A stretch of DNA of 64,000 bases. It comes from Ophiura sarsii. Lineage: Eukaryota; Echinodermata; Ophiuroidea; Amphilepidida; Ophiuridae. Each line of letters opens with the position of its first letter. The stretch's first letter is position 1. The stretch is from NCBI GenBank assembly GCA_035610835.1, contig CM069441.1, positions 102,049,606 through 102,113,605 of the forward strand. Reading direction: 5' to 3'. The notes below the pieces were generated by a model. It was not told the DNA's origin. It did not search any database and saw nothing but the letters and a program-made list of their open reading frames with translations. Shown in pieces: positions 1-10,289 of this stretch. The translations under genes were made by a program, and so were the position numbers.

Positions 1-58
1 ATCTCGGTGAAATGTGCGCGCACTACTGGAAACAAACTTGTTTTTTTGTTTGGCCTAA
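1..58. mobile_element. Right end of a GGCCAAACAAA-type MITE, cut by window edge
   Basis: The first 58 bases end in TTTGTTTGGCCTAA. They match, in the same orientation, the right end of the foldback element at 14327-14715 (CACTTCTGGAAATAAACTTG there, CACTACTGGAAACAAACTTG here). Only the terminal part is inside the window. Family assignment beyond 'MITE' is not possible from the sequence. Confidence 0.5.
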
Positions 59-1087
59 TAATCTCATGTATGTAGGCTGATAAAACTGCAAGAAGTAGTT
101 CATAAATGGGAGTAATTCTGTTATACCCTTCACAGAGGTATTCAAAGTGCATGATTTTTAAGAACGACGCATACTTCCTATGTAGGTGTGTAGGGTTTAA
201 CAGAATTATGCCGACAAAGGTTTAGCCTATAATTGCAAAAGTGAAAAAGTTCATGAAATCAACAGTTTATTTTCAGTTATTGGTTATCTTACTTTGTAGT
301 ATAGGCTAACATAGAAGAAGATTGTTTCAGTAGTTTTGTGCAATTGCTCATGAAGTAGAATAAATAAGATTGTTCAAAAGTAAAACTCTACAATGGTGAA
401 TCTACAGTGGTGTGTGCGGGTTTTTTTGAACGGGGGGGGGGGGGGGACACAAAATTTTCCACCAAATTGACTACTTTTGAATTGGAAGATAAGTATGCCA
501 ATGAATCATGTGTTAATGATGGTCTTGGTTTGTCTGTGTTATTTGTATATTTGTGTATTTAGGCCACAAAAAAATAAACCCTGTTCTACGGGCAAATGGA
601 CCTATCAGGTTGGGTCGGTCGGTCTGGCTCCCCCCCCCCCGTTTTTCCTTTGCTGGTTTTTTTTGGGTGTGCAAAAAAGTGTAGCTGTGACAATTTGTGT
701 CAAATTACAACATCTACATGGATGTGTGTTGGTTGACTGGATTTCATCGAAATCACTTTATCGCAACATTTTAGTTGCCATTTTATATTTGAACAGACGA
801 AATTGATGTGGTAACTTATGAGATAACAATGTAAAGTTCAACGGTGAATGTTTTTTGCCTCGGGTTATGAGATTATTTGCAAATTGTTGATTGTTCCGCA
901 AAACATCTGTAAGAAAAGGTTTTGACAGTTTAGTTATTCAGGTATTACCTGCTAGGCATTTTAATAGATACAACAAGCAGTAATTGCTTTTTAATCACCT
1001 TTTCGTATTATTATGGTTGGGTATAGTTAATTGATAAGTCTGGTGAGAACATGCTCTTCTTCTAGCTATAAGATAGAAGCAGAACTT
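59..1087. other. Non-coding stretch, nothing recognised
   Basis: AT-rich sequence with poly(G) at about 430-446 and poly(C) at 632-641. The open frame at 477-806 is low-complexity and crosses a poly(C) tract as Pro residues, so it is not taken as a gene. No repeat, RNA gene or conserved motif is visible. Confidence 0.5.
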
Positions 1088-1091
1088 TTAA

Positions 1092-1835
1092 AGGTGTATT
1101 ATGTGATCTTTTCCAGGAGACGCCCTCAATCCTCAAATTTTTTTTTGAAGTAGATTTTCTTGCAGATATTTCTGATCATAAATCATGATGATATTCCAAA
1201 TTACAGAGCGATACAATTCTTAATTACCTCAAAATCATGGTTTTAGAGTGAATTTAGACTAAAGTGAAAATATAAACTGTCGCGTTTACCCGACATTTTA
1301 TTTTCACTCTAAAATCATGATTTTGAAGTAATTAGGAATCATATCACCCTGTAACTTTGAAGGTATGTACGATTTATCATCAGAAATGTAAATCAGCAAG
1401 AAAATTTGCTTACATTTTTCTCTCTCGAGGATTGAGGGAGTTCCCTGGAAAAGATTGTATAATATAATTCTTATGTGATCTTTTCCAAGTAGCGCCCTCT
1501 ATCATTGATTTTTACTATGAAAGCAGATTTTCTTGCAGATTTACATTTTTGATCATAAATCATAAAGATCTTTTAAGTTACAGATCGACACGATTCCTAA
1601 TTACTTCAAAATAATGGTTTGAAAATAGATTGTACCGAGCGCTACAATCTATTTTTCAGATTTTACTCTAAATTCACTCTAAAACCATGATTTTGAGGTT
1701 ATTAGGAATCGCATCTCTCTGTAACTTGGAATATATTTATGATTTATGATCAGAAAAGTAAATCTGCAAGAAAATCTGCTTCCAATTTTTTTTCGAGGAT
1801 TGAGGGCGTCCCCTGGAAGGTCACATAATATACCT
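1092..1835. mobile_element. Two tandem/nested foldback MITEs, TTAA-flanked
   Basis: Two copies of a roughly 370-bp palindromic element lie head to tail (about 1092-1464 and 1465-1835). The ends read AGGTGTATTATGTGATC and, inverted, GGTCACATAATATACCT. The outer ends are bounded by TTAA at 1088-1091 and 1836-1839. The inner junction is worn (ATATAATTCTTATGTGATC). Each unit contains an inner foldback around TTTCACTCTAAAATCATGA. A third copy at 48507-48879 has an empty-site partner that proves a TTAA target duplication. TTAA targeting is typical of piggyBac elements; the AGG start is not the usual CCC, so the superfamily is inferred. Confidence 0.85.
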
Positions 1836-1839
1836 TTAA

Positions 1840-2322
1840 GTGATAGTGGTTATTAGATTTCACCCACAATTTTCTGCCAAAAAGCAAAATGTGTTTGTTC
1901 TTATGCATTTAAGTGCCACCTGGAAATCCCTAACTTGAGTTCAAGTGAAGTAAAAAAGCTTATTATATCAATTTATTTCATTGTGACACTTGGTAATGCG
2001 CTTATCCATGGCAACCTGGCTAAGGGGGTATCGGGACTAGCGGTGACTTGCCAATGCGAATATGTCCCAAACAACACTGAATGGTATAAAATACTATACT
2101 ATAATAGTAGGTGCTGGCGCGCTCTTCCCCAGTATTATCCACAGGTGCACTGAGGCGGGGTACCATATGCAGAAAAAAAATCTCAAGATTTTCAAAGCTG
2201 ATTACATGGCTGTGCCACTGCCAGAACAGGCGACCCGGGTTCAATTCCTGGTGGTCTCCCCCCTAATTCCTTCTCCCCTGAAAGTTTTATTCCAAAAACC
2301 ATGCTGCCTGCCATGGTTAGAT
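1840..2322. other. Non-coding stretch with possible tRNA-like B box
   Basis: Mostly unrecognised sequence. At 2238-2248 there is a B-box-like GGTTCAATTCC inside CCCGGGTTCAATTCCTGG, which could be the remains of a tRNA-derived SINE head. The A box about 40 bases upstream is weak (ATGGCTGTGCC), so this is only a suggestion. Confidence 0.3.
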
Positions 2323-2326
2323 TTAA

Positions 2327-2827
2327 CCCTTTGAACCCGGAGTTATTATAAGGGTTCGGTACACCCACCCTGACTTCTCCGGGGGTAAAATGGTAAATAT
2401 AGTACACCTATATCATCGGTAATATATGTTACCGATGATAGAAGGCAGTATGCCATTACACTACACGTATAACGTAACCTATCTATATCATAAAAACGTC
2501 CGTTTTTATCGCCAAAATTGCCAACCATGACCGTAAAACAATGCATCCATGTCTACCTGAGTACCATCTGCGCCATATTGGGTTGAATATTCATCCAATT
2601 TCGCGCTATTTTGACTGTTTTCTTCAGCTAAATGACATCAAAACACAACGAAAACCTTGCTAAACAATGTATTTCACATCGGGGGAACATCACATGACTT
2701 TCAGGTCACCTGACCACTCAGTCATATGATCAATGTGTCATCTGTTCGCTCAGGTCGATTTATCGACCTATCGGGTTATATGGCGTTCCCCGATAGGTCG
2801 ATTTATCGACCTATCGGGTTCAAAGGG
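2327..2827. mobile_element. piggyBac-like MITE (TTAA-CCC...GGG-TTAA)
   Basis: The element begins CCCTTTGAACCCG and ends CGGGTTCAAAGGG, a 13-bp perfect terminal inverted repeat. It is flanked by TTAA at 2323-2326 and 2828-2831. TTAA target duplications with CCC/GGG ends are the hallmark of piggyBac. It is 501 bp with no transposase frame, so it is non-autonomous. Inside it are a hairpin around ATCATCGGTAATATATGTTACCGATGAT (shown in two halves: 2413-2428 and 2429-2440) and two direct copies of CGATTTATCGACCTATCGGG near the right end. Confidence 0.85.
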
Positions 2828-2831
2828 TTAA

Positions 2832-3860
2832 AGAACACAAAATCGTCTACTTAAAACAACACACAACATTTTTACAAATTGGATCGAACCAGGAAATTGT
2901 GTGGGCTGATATGTATACATTGTAGGTTGTCAGTAGTGGGTGAAAGGGATCATTTCATATGTCATATTATGACATCGTATAACGCATGTTATGATCATGG
3001 AAGCATGCAACAAATTGTTAAATGAATTCAGTACACCAAGTGTACTTTGTTGGACTGTGACAAGCTATAGGCTCTAGAGTATAGAAAATAAATATTTCAT
3101 GTCACATTTACAAAAATATACATGGTAAGAATGTAATAATATATTTTTAGGAAATTTCAGTCATAAATATGTGTTTTAGCTGGGATACCCATGGGTTCTT
3201 ATTAAGTATGCATGATCTTTCCAGATATCGGTTATTTAAGGCATCAAAAGCACTCAAGTTCGGTTCTGGGATATGGGTGGCTGGAAAGTAGGTTCCCTCC
3301 GTTGGGCAGTTTTTTGTTAAAAAAGATCTTGTTGATTGTTTTCAGAAAATTTGAAAACTGTTCAAAGTTGATAGTTGAGAATATTTGAAAGCTTTGAAAA
3401 TCTGTTGAAAGTGTTGCCTGTGCTCACTGTAAATGGAGGGGATGGTAGGATGGTAGGATACACTGGAAATGCCACTGATGTTTACATCACCTATTTCTGG
3501 ATGTTGAATTTATCTTGGCGGGGGAAAAATGATCCCTTTCTGAGGAGTTTAATTTGTTTATACCCACATTCATGATATTTTACCAAATTATCACACATTT
3601 TCAAAATTGCATATGGCCTAAGATATCCATCTATCTGTCAATGGTTTCATTTCCCCCTCCAACTTTTAAAAATCACTGCAATATTATGTGATTGTTTTCA
3701 AAGTTTGACACATTTTTGTTTCTCTCTTTAATATGAAGTTTGACTATCAGGAAAGACATTCCTGGACTCATAAATCGATCGTGACTGTATGTTCAGTAAA
3801 AAATATCACAGAACTTGTCAACAGATTTTCATCATAAAGCTTTCTGTACTATTGTATTCA
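2832..3860. other. Non-coding stretch, nothing recognised
   Basis: AT-rich sequence with no convincing open frame, repeat or RNA gene. The frame at 3375-3575 has no recognisable domain and no supporting context. Confidence 0.5.
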
Positions 3861-3920
3861 CTTCAGGTGCGTACCGCGGCATGTGATAAATATAGGGGGC
3901 AGAAGTATATGTCGTCCCGA

Positions 3921-4263
3921 CAGTGGCGTAAATTTTCGTAAAAGGTTGCCCCAAATGTTGTCCCAGTCAGTCACCTCGTGAATTTCACGTAAGTGGGGGG
4001 GGGGGGGGGGTAGGGTCAAAAAAAATTGCACGGTCACAAAATTTCGCTCGGTCACAAAATTTCGCAGTCAAAAAAGCAGAACAGTCAACAAATAATGCCC
4101 AATCCTCAGTGTTTTCGGCCTAGGCCCTATTTTTTTCTTCTTATGCGAATTTAGCGTCCCGGTATTGCGAATTTAGCGTCCCGATATTTGGAGCCGGGGG
4201 GGGGGGGGGGGGGGGCAACTTGCCCCCCCCCCCCCCCCCCCCCCCCCGGACGGTACGCCACTG
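3921..4263. mobile_element. CAGTGGCGTA-type MITE with G/C runs
   Basis: Terminal inverted repeats CAGTGGCGTA (3921) and TACGCCACTG (ending 4263) bound 343 bp. Just inside are long homopolymers: G at about 3993-4010 and 4196-4215, and C at 4223-4247. A 22-bp motif (GCGAATTTAGCGTCCCG) is tandemly doubled at about 4145-4188. The ends match those at 6944-7133 and 21528-21747. No target duplication is clear here. Confidence 0.65.
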
Positions 4264-4319
4264 ATTCACTTGTGTACAGTTGCGGTCGTAGCCGGAAATA
4301 TGGTGTCAAACCATGGATA

Positions 4320-4705
4320 ATATGCGGCCTTTCAATCTTTTTGGCAAGTCAAGTCATTCACAAGTCAAGTCACAAGTAATTTGGTCACGCATCATTTGTC
4401 CACTTGTAAGCATTCAGGCAATTGAGGGCGCTAGCCGCTTTCTGTCAGGACAGACCAGACTCAAACGGAGATGATCTTTAATTTTTAAATACTCATTCAC
4501 CCGTGATTTGTTTAGGATTACACAATGCTTCAATGGATTTTATGAAAGTGTAAGGGGTTGCAGGAGTAGCTTCTACCTTGCATTGGCAACAAGTCATTAT
4601 TTGCAAGTCCAAGCATGAAGCTTGGTCCAATTCAACAATCATTTTTGCAAGTCCAAGATGTAAGGCAATGCTAAGTGGTTACAAGTCAAGTCAAGCGACT
4701 CGAGT
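4320..4705. repeat. Scattered CAAGTCAAGTC short repeats
   Basis: The words CAAGTCAAGTC and CACAAGTCAAGTCAC recur at about 4346-4378 and 4681-4696, with related CAAGTCCAAG words between (4605-4660). This is a degenerate minisatellite with no coding sign. Confidence 0.45.
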
Positions 4706-4839
4706 CCAAAACTCTGTGTAGTCAATGCACACATACGCCTACAAATCATGCTTATAATAACGTCCCGGGGGGGGGGGGGGGGGGGGGGGGGGGGTGGGGG
4801 GGGCGCAGTCAGGTCAAATATTGTAACCATCTGCATGAA

Positions 4840-5053
4840 CAAAAACGTGGAATTACTTCATACGCTTTTCCAGTCTAAACTCTGTCTTGAGGACCTATCC
4901 ATCTTCTATGAGTATGATTCTTTGAGATATGGGCCTTGTTAGGGTCACTTTTTCCTTCTTTTAGAATCTGCGTTAAGGGTAGTTTTTGAGAGTGGATTCA
5001 CATGGGTGAATACAACTTTTATTCATAAATGCCCCCCCCCCCCCCCCCCCAGG
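4840..5053 (-). repeat. Dispersed repeat, inverted relative to 22810-23020
   Basis: Shared words include TACTTCATACG, CAGTCTAAACT, CCTTCTTTTAGAATCTG, TTAAGGGTAGTTTTTGAGAG and a terminal C-run (5033-5050). They occur in reverse complement at 22810-23020, which ends in a G-run. This is a family of about 210 bp with a homopolymer edge, of unknown type. Confidence 0.6.
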
Positions 5054-5780
5054 GAATATATTGCTGTCACACTATATTTCATTTTAAATAGTCTAGCATC
5101 ATTTGCATGGACGTTCATTTCATTCAGCAATTCTGAGAAATCACAACATGTTGTGTAAGCATGCTCAAATTTATTCCTATGTAATATTATAGAATGTTGT
5201 TCCCTGACGTACATCATTTTGCACAGTACATAAGTTCATACACAGGAAAGGGTTCATGTCCTATAGTGATGCTGACCATTGCTGACTACTGACCATTCGT
5301 ATTTGGTATTTCACAGTACCTGTCTAAATTATACTGCGATAACAAGTTGACTTTCCATAGCATTCTAATGTTTATGTTATTTGCACTACGTAGCACCAAG
5401 TGTTTGCTGAATAAACCATCTGTATCTAACTGCTGAATTAGAGTTCATTGGTTGTCATCATCTGTGATGTAAGCTTTTTAGCCAGGAAGGATATCTGAGG
5501 CAGCGGTGCTGATTTCAAATTTGTGACAAAAAAACGGGAAAGGTTTTCAAAATTTCAAAAGAAGAGTGTTTTCTTGGATTTTCTGATCATAATTTTGAAA
5601 TGTCATACTATTAGTACTACCCCAAAAGTTCACGAAACTCATCTACAGCGTAAATGTGTACAGCCACAGCAACGGTGCAGTTTTCTCTTAACCCTAACCC
5701 TAATTTTTTTTTATAACCAGGCGTGCAGGTTTTTGGGCTACAAAACGGACCCAGGCTATAGAACGAGGCGAATATACTCG
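5054..5780. other. Non-coding stretch
   Basis: No recognisable gene or repeat. The CCCTAACCCTAA at about 5692-5702 is two telomere-like units only and is not treated as an interstitial telomere array. Confidence 0.4.
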
Positions 5781-5788
5781 CCGAGTGT

Positions 5789-5862
5789 GGACTGGCAGCT
5801 GCGGTGTAGTGGCTAGAATCTGGGCCCTGGTGCTGGAGGTCTGTGGTTCAAATCCGGGGGGG
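5789..5862 (+). repeat. tRNA-like SINE head
   Basis: The sequence GGTGTAGTGGCTAGAATC fits a pol III A box, and GGTTCAAATCC about 40 bases downstream fits a B box exactly. The tRNA-like arms are imperfect and no CCA or intact acceptor stem is seen. It is followed at once by a 16-base G run. Best read as a tRNA-derived SINE or tRNA pseudogene; a functional tRNA is unlikely. Confidence 0.55.
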
Positions 5863-6943
5863 GGGGGGGGGGTCGGGTGACCTTTCTGGTGAATTTTGGG
5901 GGTCAAAAAAAGAAATCTGTTGCCGTGTGGTGATCTAGAGTAAGGGTTTCTACAGCAATTTTTTTAATTTTTTTTAATTCCAAAATTTTGTAATTTTAGA
6001 AAAAGTTTAGATCTTAAAATACAAACAAAGGAGCTTTTTGAATGCTTCAAAATGACACCTTTGTGGCTAAGATTGGATAACTGCTTTCTTATTTTATGAA
6101 GACAAATTACTGTAAAATTGTCTTCGTTTTCTTTGTTTTTCCATGCCTAATTCCATCAATATCTCAAAATTCATTTTACTGACAACTGCACCCTTTGCCG
6201 CAACAGTGCACATATTTGGGTAACCCATATTTGGAAATTGTTTAACCCCGCAATAAAAAATGTACTATAGATAGAACTGAGATGCAAGCCGTAATTTAAT
6301 CGTTCAACACTCGATTTTCGGGCCATTTAGGTTTATTTTTGGCTAAACTGTTTTCAAAATAGGATTATAGGATTACTTTCCAATTTATCAATGTCAATAT
6401 GAACTCTTTGTTATGCAAGTCTACAGAATCTATATCAAAATTAATGAGAAGGGTCAAGCATTGAAACCAATAGCTAAAATTATTCCAATTCCAAAGAACC
6501 TGTAACCGGTAAGTACTTTTTTTACACGCTATTAATTTTTAACAGACTACCAAATAGTTGACAATTCATTCTGTTTCTCCGCTTGATTGAGCATTTTTGA
6601 AGTAAATACTCTCTGATTTTTGTTTGATGTGTTTGTTCATTGAAAACTGACACAGTATACATGTAGGATAGGAAGAAAAGTGATTGATTGACACAGGTTT
6701 AGTATTTGTATGTGTGTGTGTATAAGCTGTGTCCAGGTATTTACTGGTTATTGCGATTGTTTTGTCAACCATAGAGAGATAGCCTCTTGTCAGAGAATAG
6801 TGTATTCATGTAATATGTGGAACCGTTAAACTCGTATCATTCAGTATTGACAGCTCCGTAAGCTGGATCGTAGTGTAGTGGCGCATGAACATATCCAAAA
6901 GTAAGTCTTTTTACAAAGTGTAGAAGTAAGAAGCTGCTGGGGG

Positions 6944-7133
6944 CAGTGGCATACCTAAAGGGGGGGGGGGGGGCATGGCACTTCAATATTTCGGTTGAGA
7001 TTGGTTCTGTTTGTTCATTTGACAAGGGGGAATCATGGAATATGACAGTCAAATTAGTTGTCGGTTAAGTCTTGTCGGTTCACTTTTATTTCTTGCTCCC
7101 CCCCGCAATATGAAATACCTAGTTACGCCACTG
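6944..7133. mobile_element. CAGTGGC-type MITE with internal G run
   Basis: Ends CAGTGGCATACCTA and, inverted, TAGTTACGCCACTG enclose 190 bp. A poly(G) tract (6960-6974) lies immediately inside the left repeat and a C-rich CCCCCCC inside the right one. This is the same family type as 3921-4263 and 21528-21747. No clear 8-bp duplication remains. Confidence 0.65.
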
Positions 7134-7139
7134 GAAAGT

Positions 7140-9240
7140 GTTTGAGTGCCTTGTATTTAGAGCTCGGGGGTCATCCATTTACCAGAGGGTGAAAAATGGG
7201 ACCCTAATTGGCGGCACATCCCCGTAATCTCATATCCACTAAGTAACCCCGCCCCCAACCCCCCGGGGACTGTCTATGTTGTGCATGTTGTACATGTACA
7301 TTGTAGTTGGTAGTGTTTTGCATCTTTTGTATCTTTCTCTACTATTTGGAACCATCTAAATTATTACAATGCATTGCGTAAGCTTTAAAACATGGAAGCA
7401 AATGTGACTGAACTTGCTGATTTTGTTACAATGCCGATAATGAGCTTGTTGGTGCTATATTTGATTTCATTTTGCAGATATTATTTAAAGGAGGTTTCCC
7501 TGATTCAGAATTACACCTGACCTGAACTCCAGTCAAGTCCAGTTTAGAGCGTAGTATATGATCTCCATTTATAATCATATTCCTACCTAGCACACAAGTT
7601 TAAAAGGTAAGTAAAACAAATAAGAAGGGCATCAGAATCAAAACCCTTATGTTTAAAGATAATTGAGTTGAAGAGATGATTTAATATATATTAGTACGGT
7701 AGTTATTGGTTAAAGGGGCATTGAGAGATACGCATGGGAGTGTGCCCTCAATTATCTTGGAAATCAGTTTTTTTGCATCAAAGTAATACTCAGGCATATA
7801 CCATCTGAAACAGTTTACCAACATTCGCCGTTTATCATATATAGTTTCGATATGATTACTGTTAAACAAGTTAATTTCGCGGCATGTTTTTTTTGCGAAT
7901 TGCTAATCATCACTAGTTTCGCGGAAACTTAATTTCGCGAATCTAAAATTTCATTTACTAAAATTTATTTGCTACACGTAAAAAGACATCGAGACTGCCG
8001 AATTTTGAACCCTACACTCAATTATAAAATAAGTACGATACGGTTTTTGGTTGAATTCTGAGCTATTCTGTGCCTTTCGTAGGCACAACATTACTAACAG
8101 TATTGGTGTTTTTAGCCCTCCATTTCTTCTAAACCCCCACTGATCCGAATTACTAGTAGTATAAATTATGGTTCAAGCGGGCATTGCGCAAGTCAACCGT
8201 TGCTATTCGGTTTTCCTTCGATGTTGAATTGCTACAGCAGCACTAACCGGTGCTGGTCCGCAAAAGAGGAAACTAACACAGTACAAAATACGCGCAGGGA
8301 TGAATCTGTCGCGATATATTACAGTGAGTAATCAATAGCAAATACGACAATTCTGAACTGAAAAAAGTCATATGTATCGCGATTTTCAACTGATATCATT
8401 GCAATGACTTTCCAAATGAATCGTGTGTGTCAATTAAGCTTTGTTTTTATGTACAAAAATGTTCCGCAGTCGTTGGCGCTCACACAACTAGCAATCTGTG
8501 CATTCATTGGGTATTTTGCGTTCAACAACTCTATACCTGTGTGGCTAGTATGTGGATATCCATGGTTAGCGATTTCTTTGATGTTTGTGTCAAATGTACT
8601 TAAAGATGTGATAAAATTCATTGCAATACTTCTGAAAAAAAGATATGTGATAAGTTACAAAATATTGCATAGAACAACTCTGCATGCAGCGTCGTTGTTC
8701 CACTTACCCAGGCTGCCCGCGTGGCAGGCGGACGCCCAACTGATGATTGCGCTATCGGGGGAGCTAAAAAAGTTAACTTTTTCGAAACCATTTGACAACT
8801 TGCCGGATCGTGCCAGGAATTGCCTGAATTGTCACACACACTTTAACTAAACATTGAGCATGTTGAGAGCCAAATAATTGGCAGTGACATAATATTGTTG
8901 AAGATGATAGTTTACTTTATAGAGGTTTTCTCTTTTTGTATTTACCTTTTTACAAGTCAATACCCTCAAATGTCCTCAAAGGGACACGAAGTAGTGTTGA
9001 AGAATTTTTTTAATATATAATTTACTTCAGAATTCAAGATGAACATTAATAATGGTATTTTTTTGCTGTTACCACTCACGAAATCACAAATGCAGCCTTT
9101 ATACCTAACATATTTATATTATGACTGTTATAGAGCTATATCTGGGGAGCACACATGGTTTTGAAACACACTGAAACACATGTGACCAATCAACCACCCA
9201 ATTTGGCAAGGATGTCCACCTAGGTTTTAATTTTACCGAC
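7140..9240. other. Mostly unrecognised non-coding stretch
   Basis: Contains TTTCGCG-rich words at 7868-7935 resembling the interior of the CTGTAAAAGC MITE family (13355-13545). Apart from the weak open frame at 8404-8850, nothing else is recognised. Confidence 0.4.
8404..8850 (+). CDS. Uncertain 148-aa open frame, possibly membrane-spanning
   Basis: An open frame of 148 codons with no recognised family. Residues about 23-65 are strongly hydrophobic and could form one or two membrane segments; the C-terminal third is polar with a CLNC pair. There is no support from splice sites, a repeated coding pattern or a neighbour. In about 64 kb of AT-rich DNA a frame of this length can arise by chance. 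It may be real, transposon-derived or spurious; chance is most likely. Confidence 0.12.
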   Translation: MTFQMNRVCQLSFVFMYKNVPQSLALTQLAICAFIGYFAFNNSIPVWLVCGYPWLAISLMFVSNVLKDVIKFIAILLKKRYVISYKILHRTTLHAASLFHLPRLPAWQADAQLMIALSGELKKLTFSKPFDNLPDRARNCLNCHTHFN

Positions 9241-9250
9241 TTCAAAGAAC

Positions 9251-9452
9251 ATTTTGGTATATAACTCCCTGTGTCAGCCTGGACCCGGACTGGAAGACCC
9301 TTATGCTCCCCAACTATACTGTGAAATTCTGATTTACAGTGGTAGATCAGAACGTTTTAGTATATAACTCCCTGTGTCAGACCGGGACTGGAAGACCCTA
9401 TGCTCCCCAACTATGCTGTGAAATTCTGATTTACAGTGGTAGATCAGAATAT
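9251..9452 (+). repeat. Two-copy tandem repeat, about 104-bp unit
   Basis: TATATAACTCCCTGTGTCAG through GGTAGATCAGAA is present twice in direct tandem (about 9258-9353 and 9361-9449) with a few substitutions. This is a simple local duplication. Confidence 0.85.
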
Positions 9453-9756
9453 TTGATTTGACGTTTTGTTGTACAAAGAGGGCTGATTTGTCTAAATCCT
9501 TACAGGTGTAAGAGCATATATATGTATGGTAATACAATTGTAAAAATGTACAAATCTCAGTTTTCATCCAAATTGAGGGCGCAGCCTCCAGCACATCTCT
9601 TCGTGTCCATTTAATAGTACCTCAACAACTGATCTTGGTGTTTTGTAGGGATGTAGGGGGCACTGGAATCCCAATCTCAACCGGGTTACAATCAAAATAG
9701 TTCCTGGTGACTTTAATTTAAGGGGTGAATTATATCCAAAGTCAAAAGGCTATTCC

Positions 9757-10078
9757 ACCCGGGGGGCGGGGGGGGGGGGGGCGGTACTTGCCTAATAAGG
9801 TACATGTATACGGGATGTGCCGCTCTAATGGGTCGCTTTTTTGCAAAAAATCCCTAATAATGGGTTCACTTTTTACAAATGGGTCTATATTCGCGCAAAT
9901 TTGCAAAAATGTGGTCTTTTTCCCTGATAATTTGCGAAAATTGGGTCTATAATGAAGCAAAATCCTTAGAAATGGGTATCATGTTTTCCAAAATCACCCT
10001 TAGAAATGGGTAGGGGTTTTGAATCTCCAGCCGCACACCTGACCAAACCACCTGACCAAACCAAATCCGAGTCCCGCC
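9757..10078 (+). repeat. ATGGGTC-rich dispersed repeat with G-run edge
   Basis: About 320 bp, with a poly(G) tract at the left edge, a GTGCCGCTCTAATGGGTCGC core and repeated (A)ATGGGT words spaced through it. It ends near GGGTAGGGGTTTTGAATCTCC and ACCAAATCCGAGT. Reverse-complement copies lie at 38283-38612 and 55549-55882. It looks like a dispersed element with internal degenerate repeats; its class is unknown. Confidence 0.7.
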
Positions 10079-10132
10079 CCCAGGTATTCCACTTATTGCT
10101 CATAACCCCGGCCCATAACACCTTCAAATCTA

Positions 10133-10282
10133 TGTAACCAGTCACATCAAATGTCAAAAGGGGGATTTTGTCGGCAGTATGCAATTCAAGATATTGAGGA
10201 GGTATGAAAAAAAGTGATAGAAATGAAAAGGGATTTCAAAAACTTGAACAACAAAAGCCCCCTTTGAAAGTGACTGGTCACA
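10133..10282. mobile_element. TGTGACCAGTC-type foldback MITE
   Basis: The left end TGTAACCAGTCAC and the inverted right end GTGACTGGTCACA bound about 150 bp. Both ends run on into GTCAAAAGGGGG / CCCCCTTTGA and are flanked by TA. The ends resemble those at 25877-26129. Too short to code. Confidence 0.6.
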
Positions 10283-10289
10283 TAAATTG

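Noticed and set aside
4188..4942. Open frames with long Gly or Pro runs
   Set aside because: These are translations of poly(G)/poly(C) tracts.
5690..5702. Interstitial telomere repeat (CCCTAA)
   Set aside because: Only two units; expected by chance and within ordinary sequence.
5789..5862. Functional tRNA gene
   Set aside because: A and B boxes are present but the stems do not pair well and a 16-base G run follows; better read as a SINE head.
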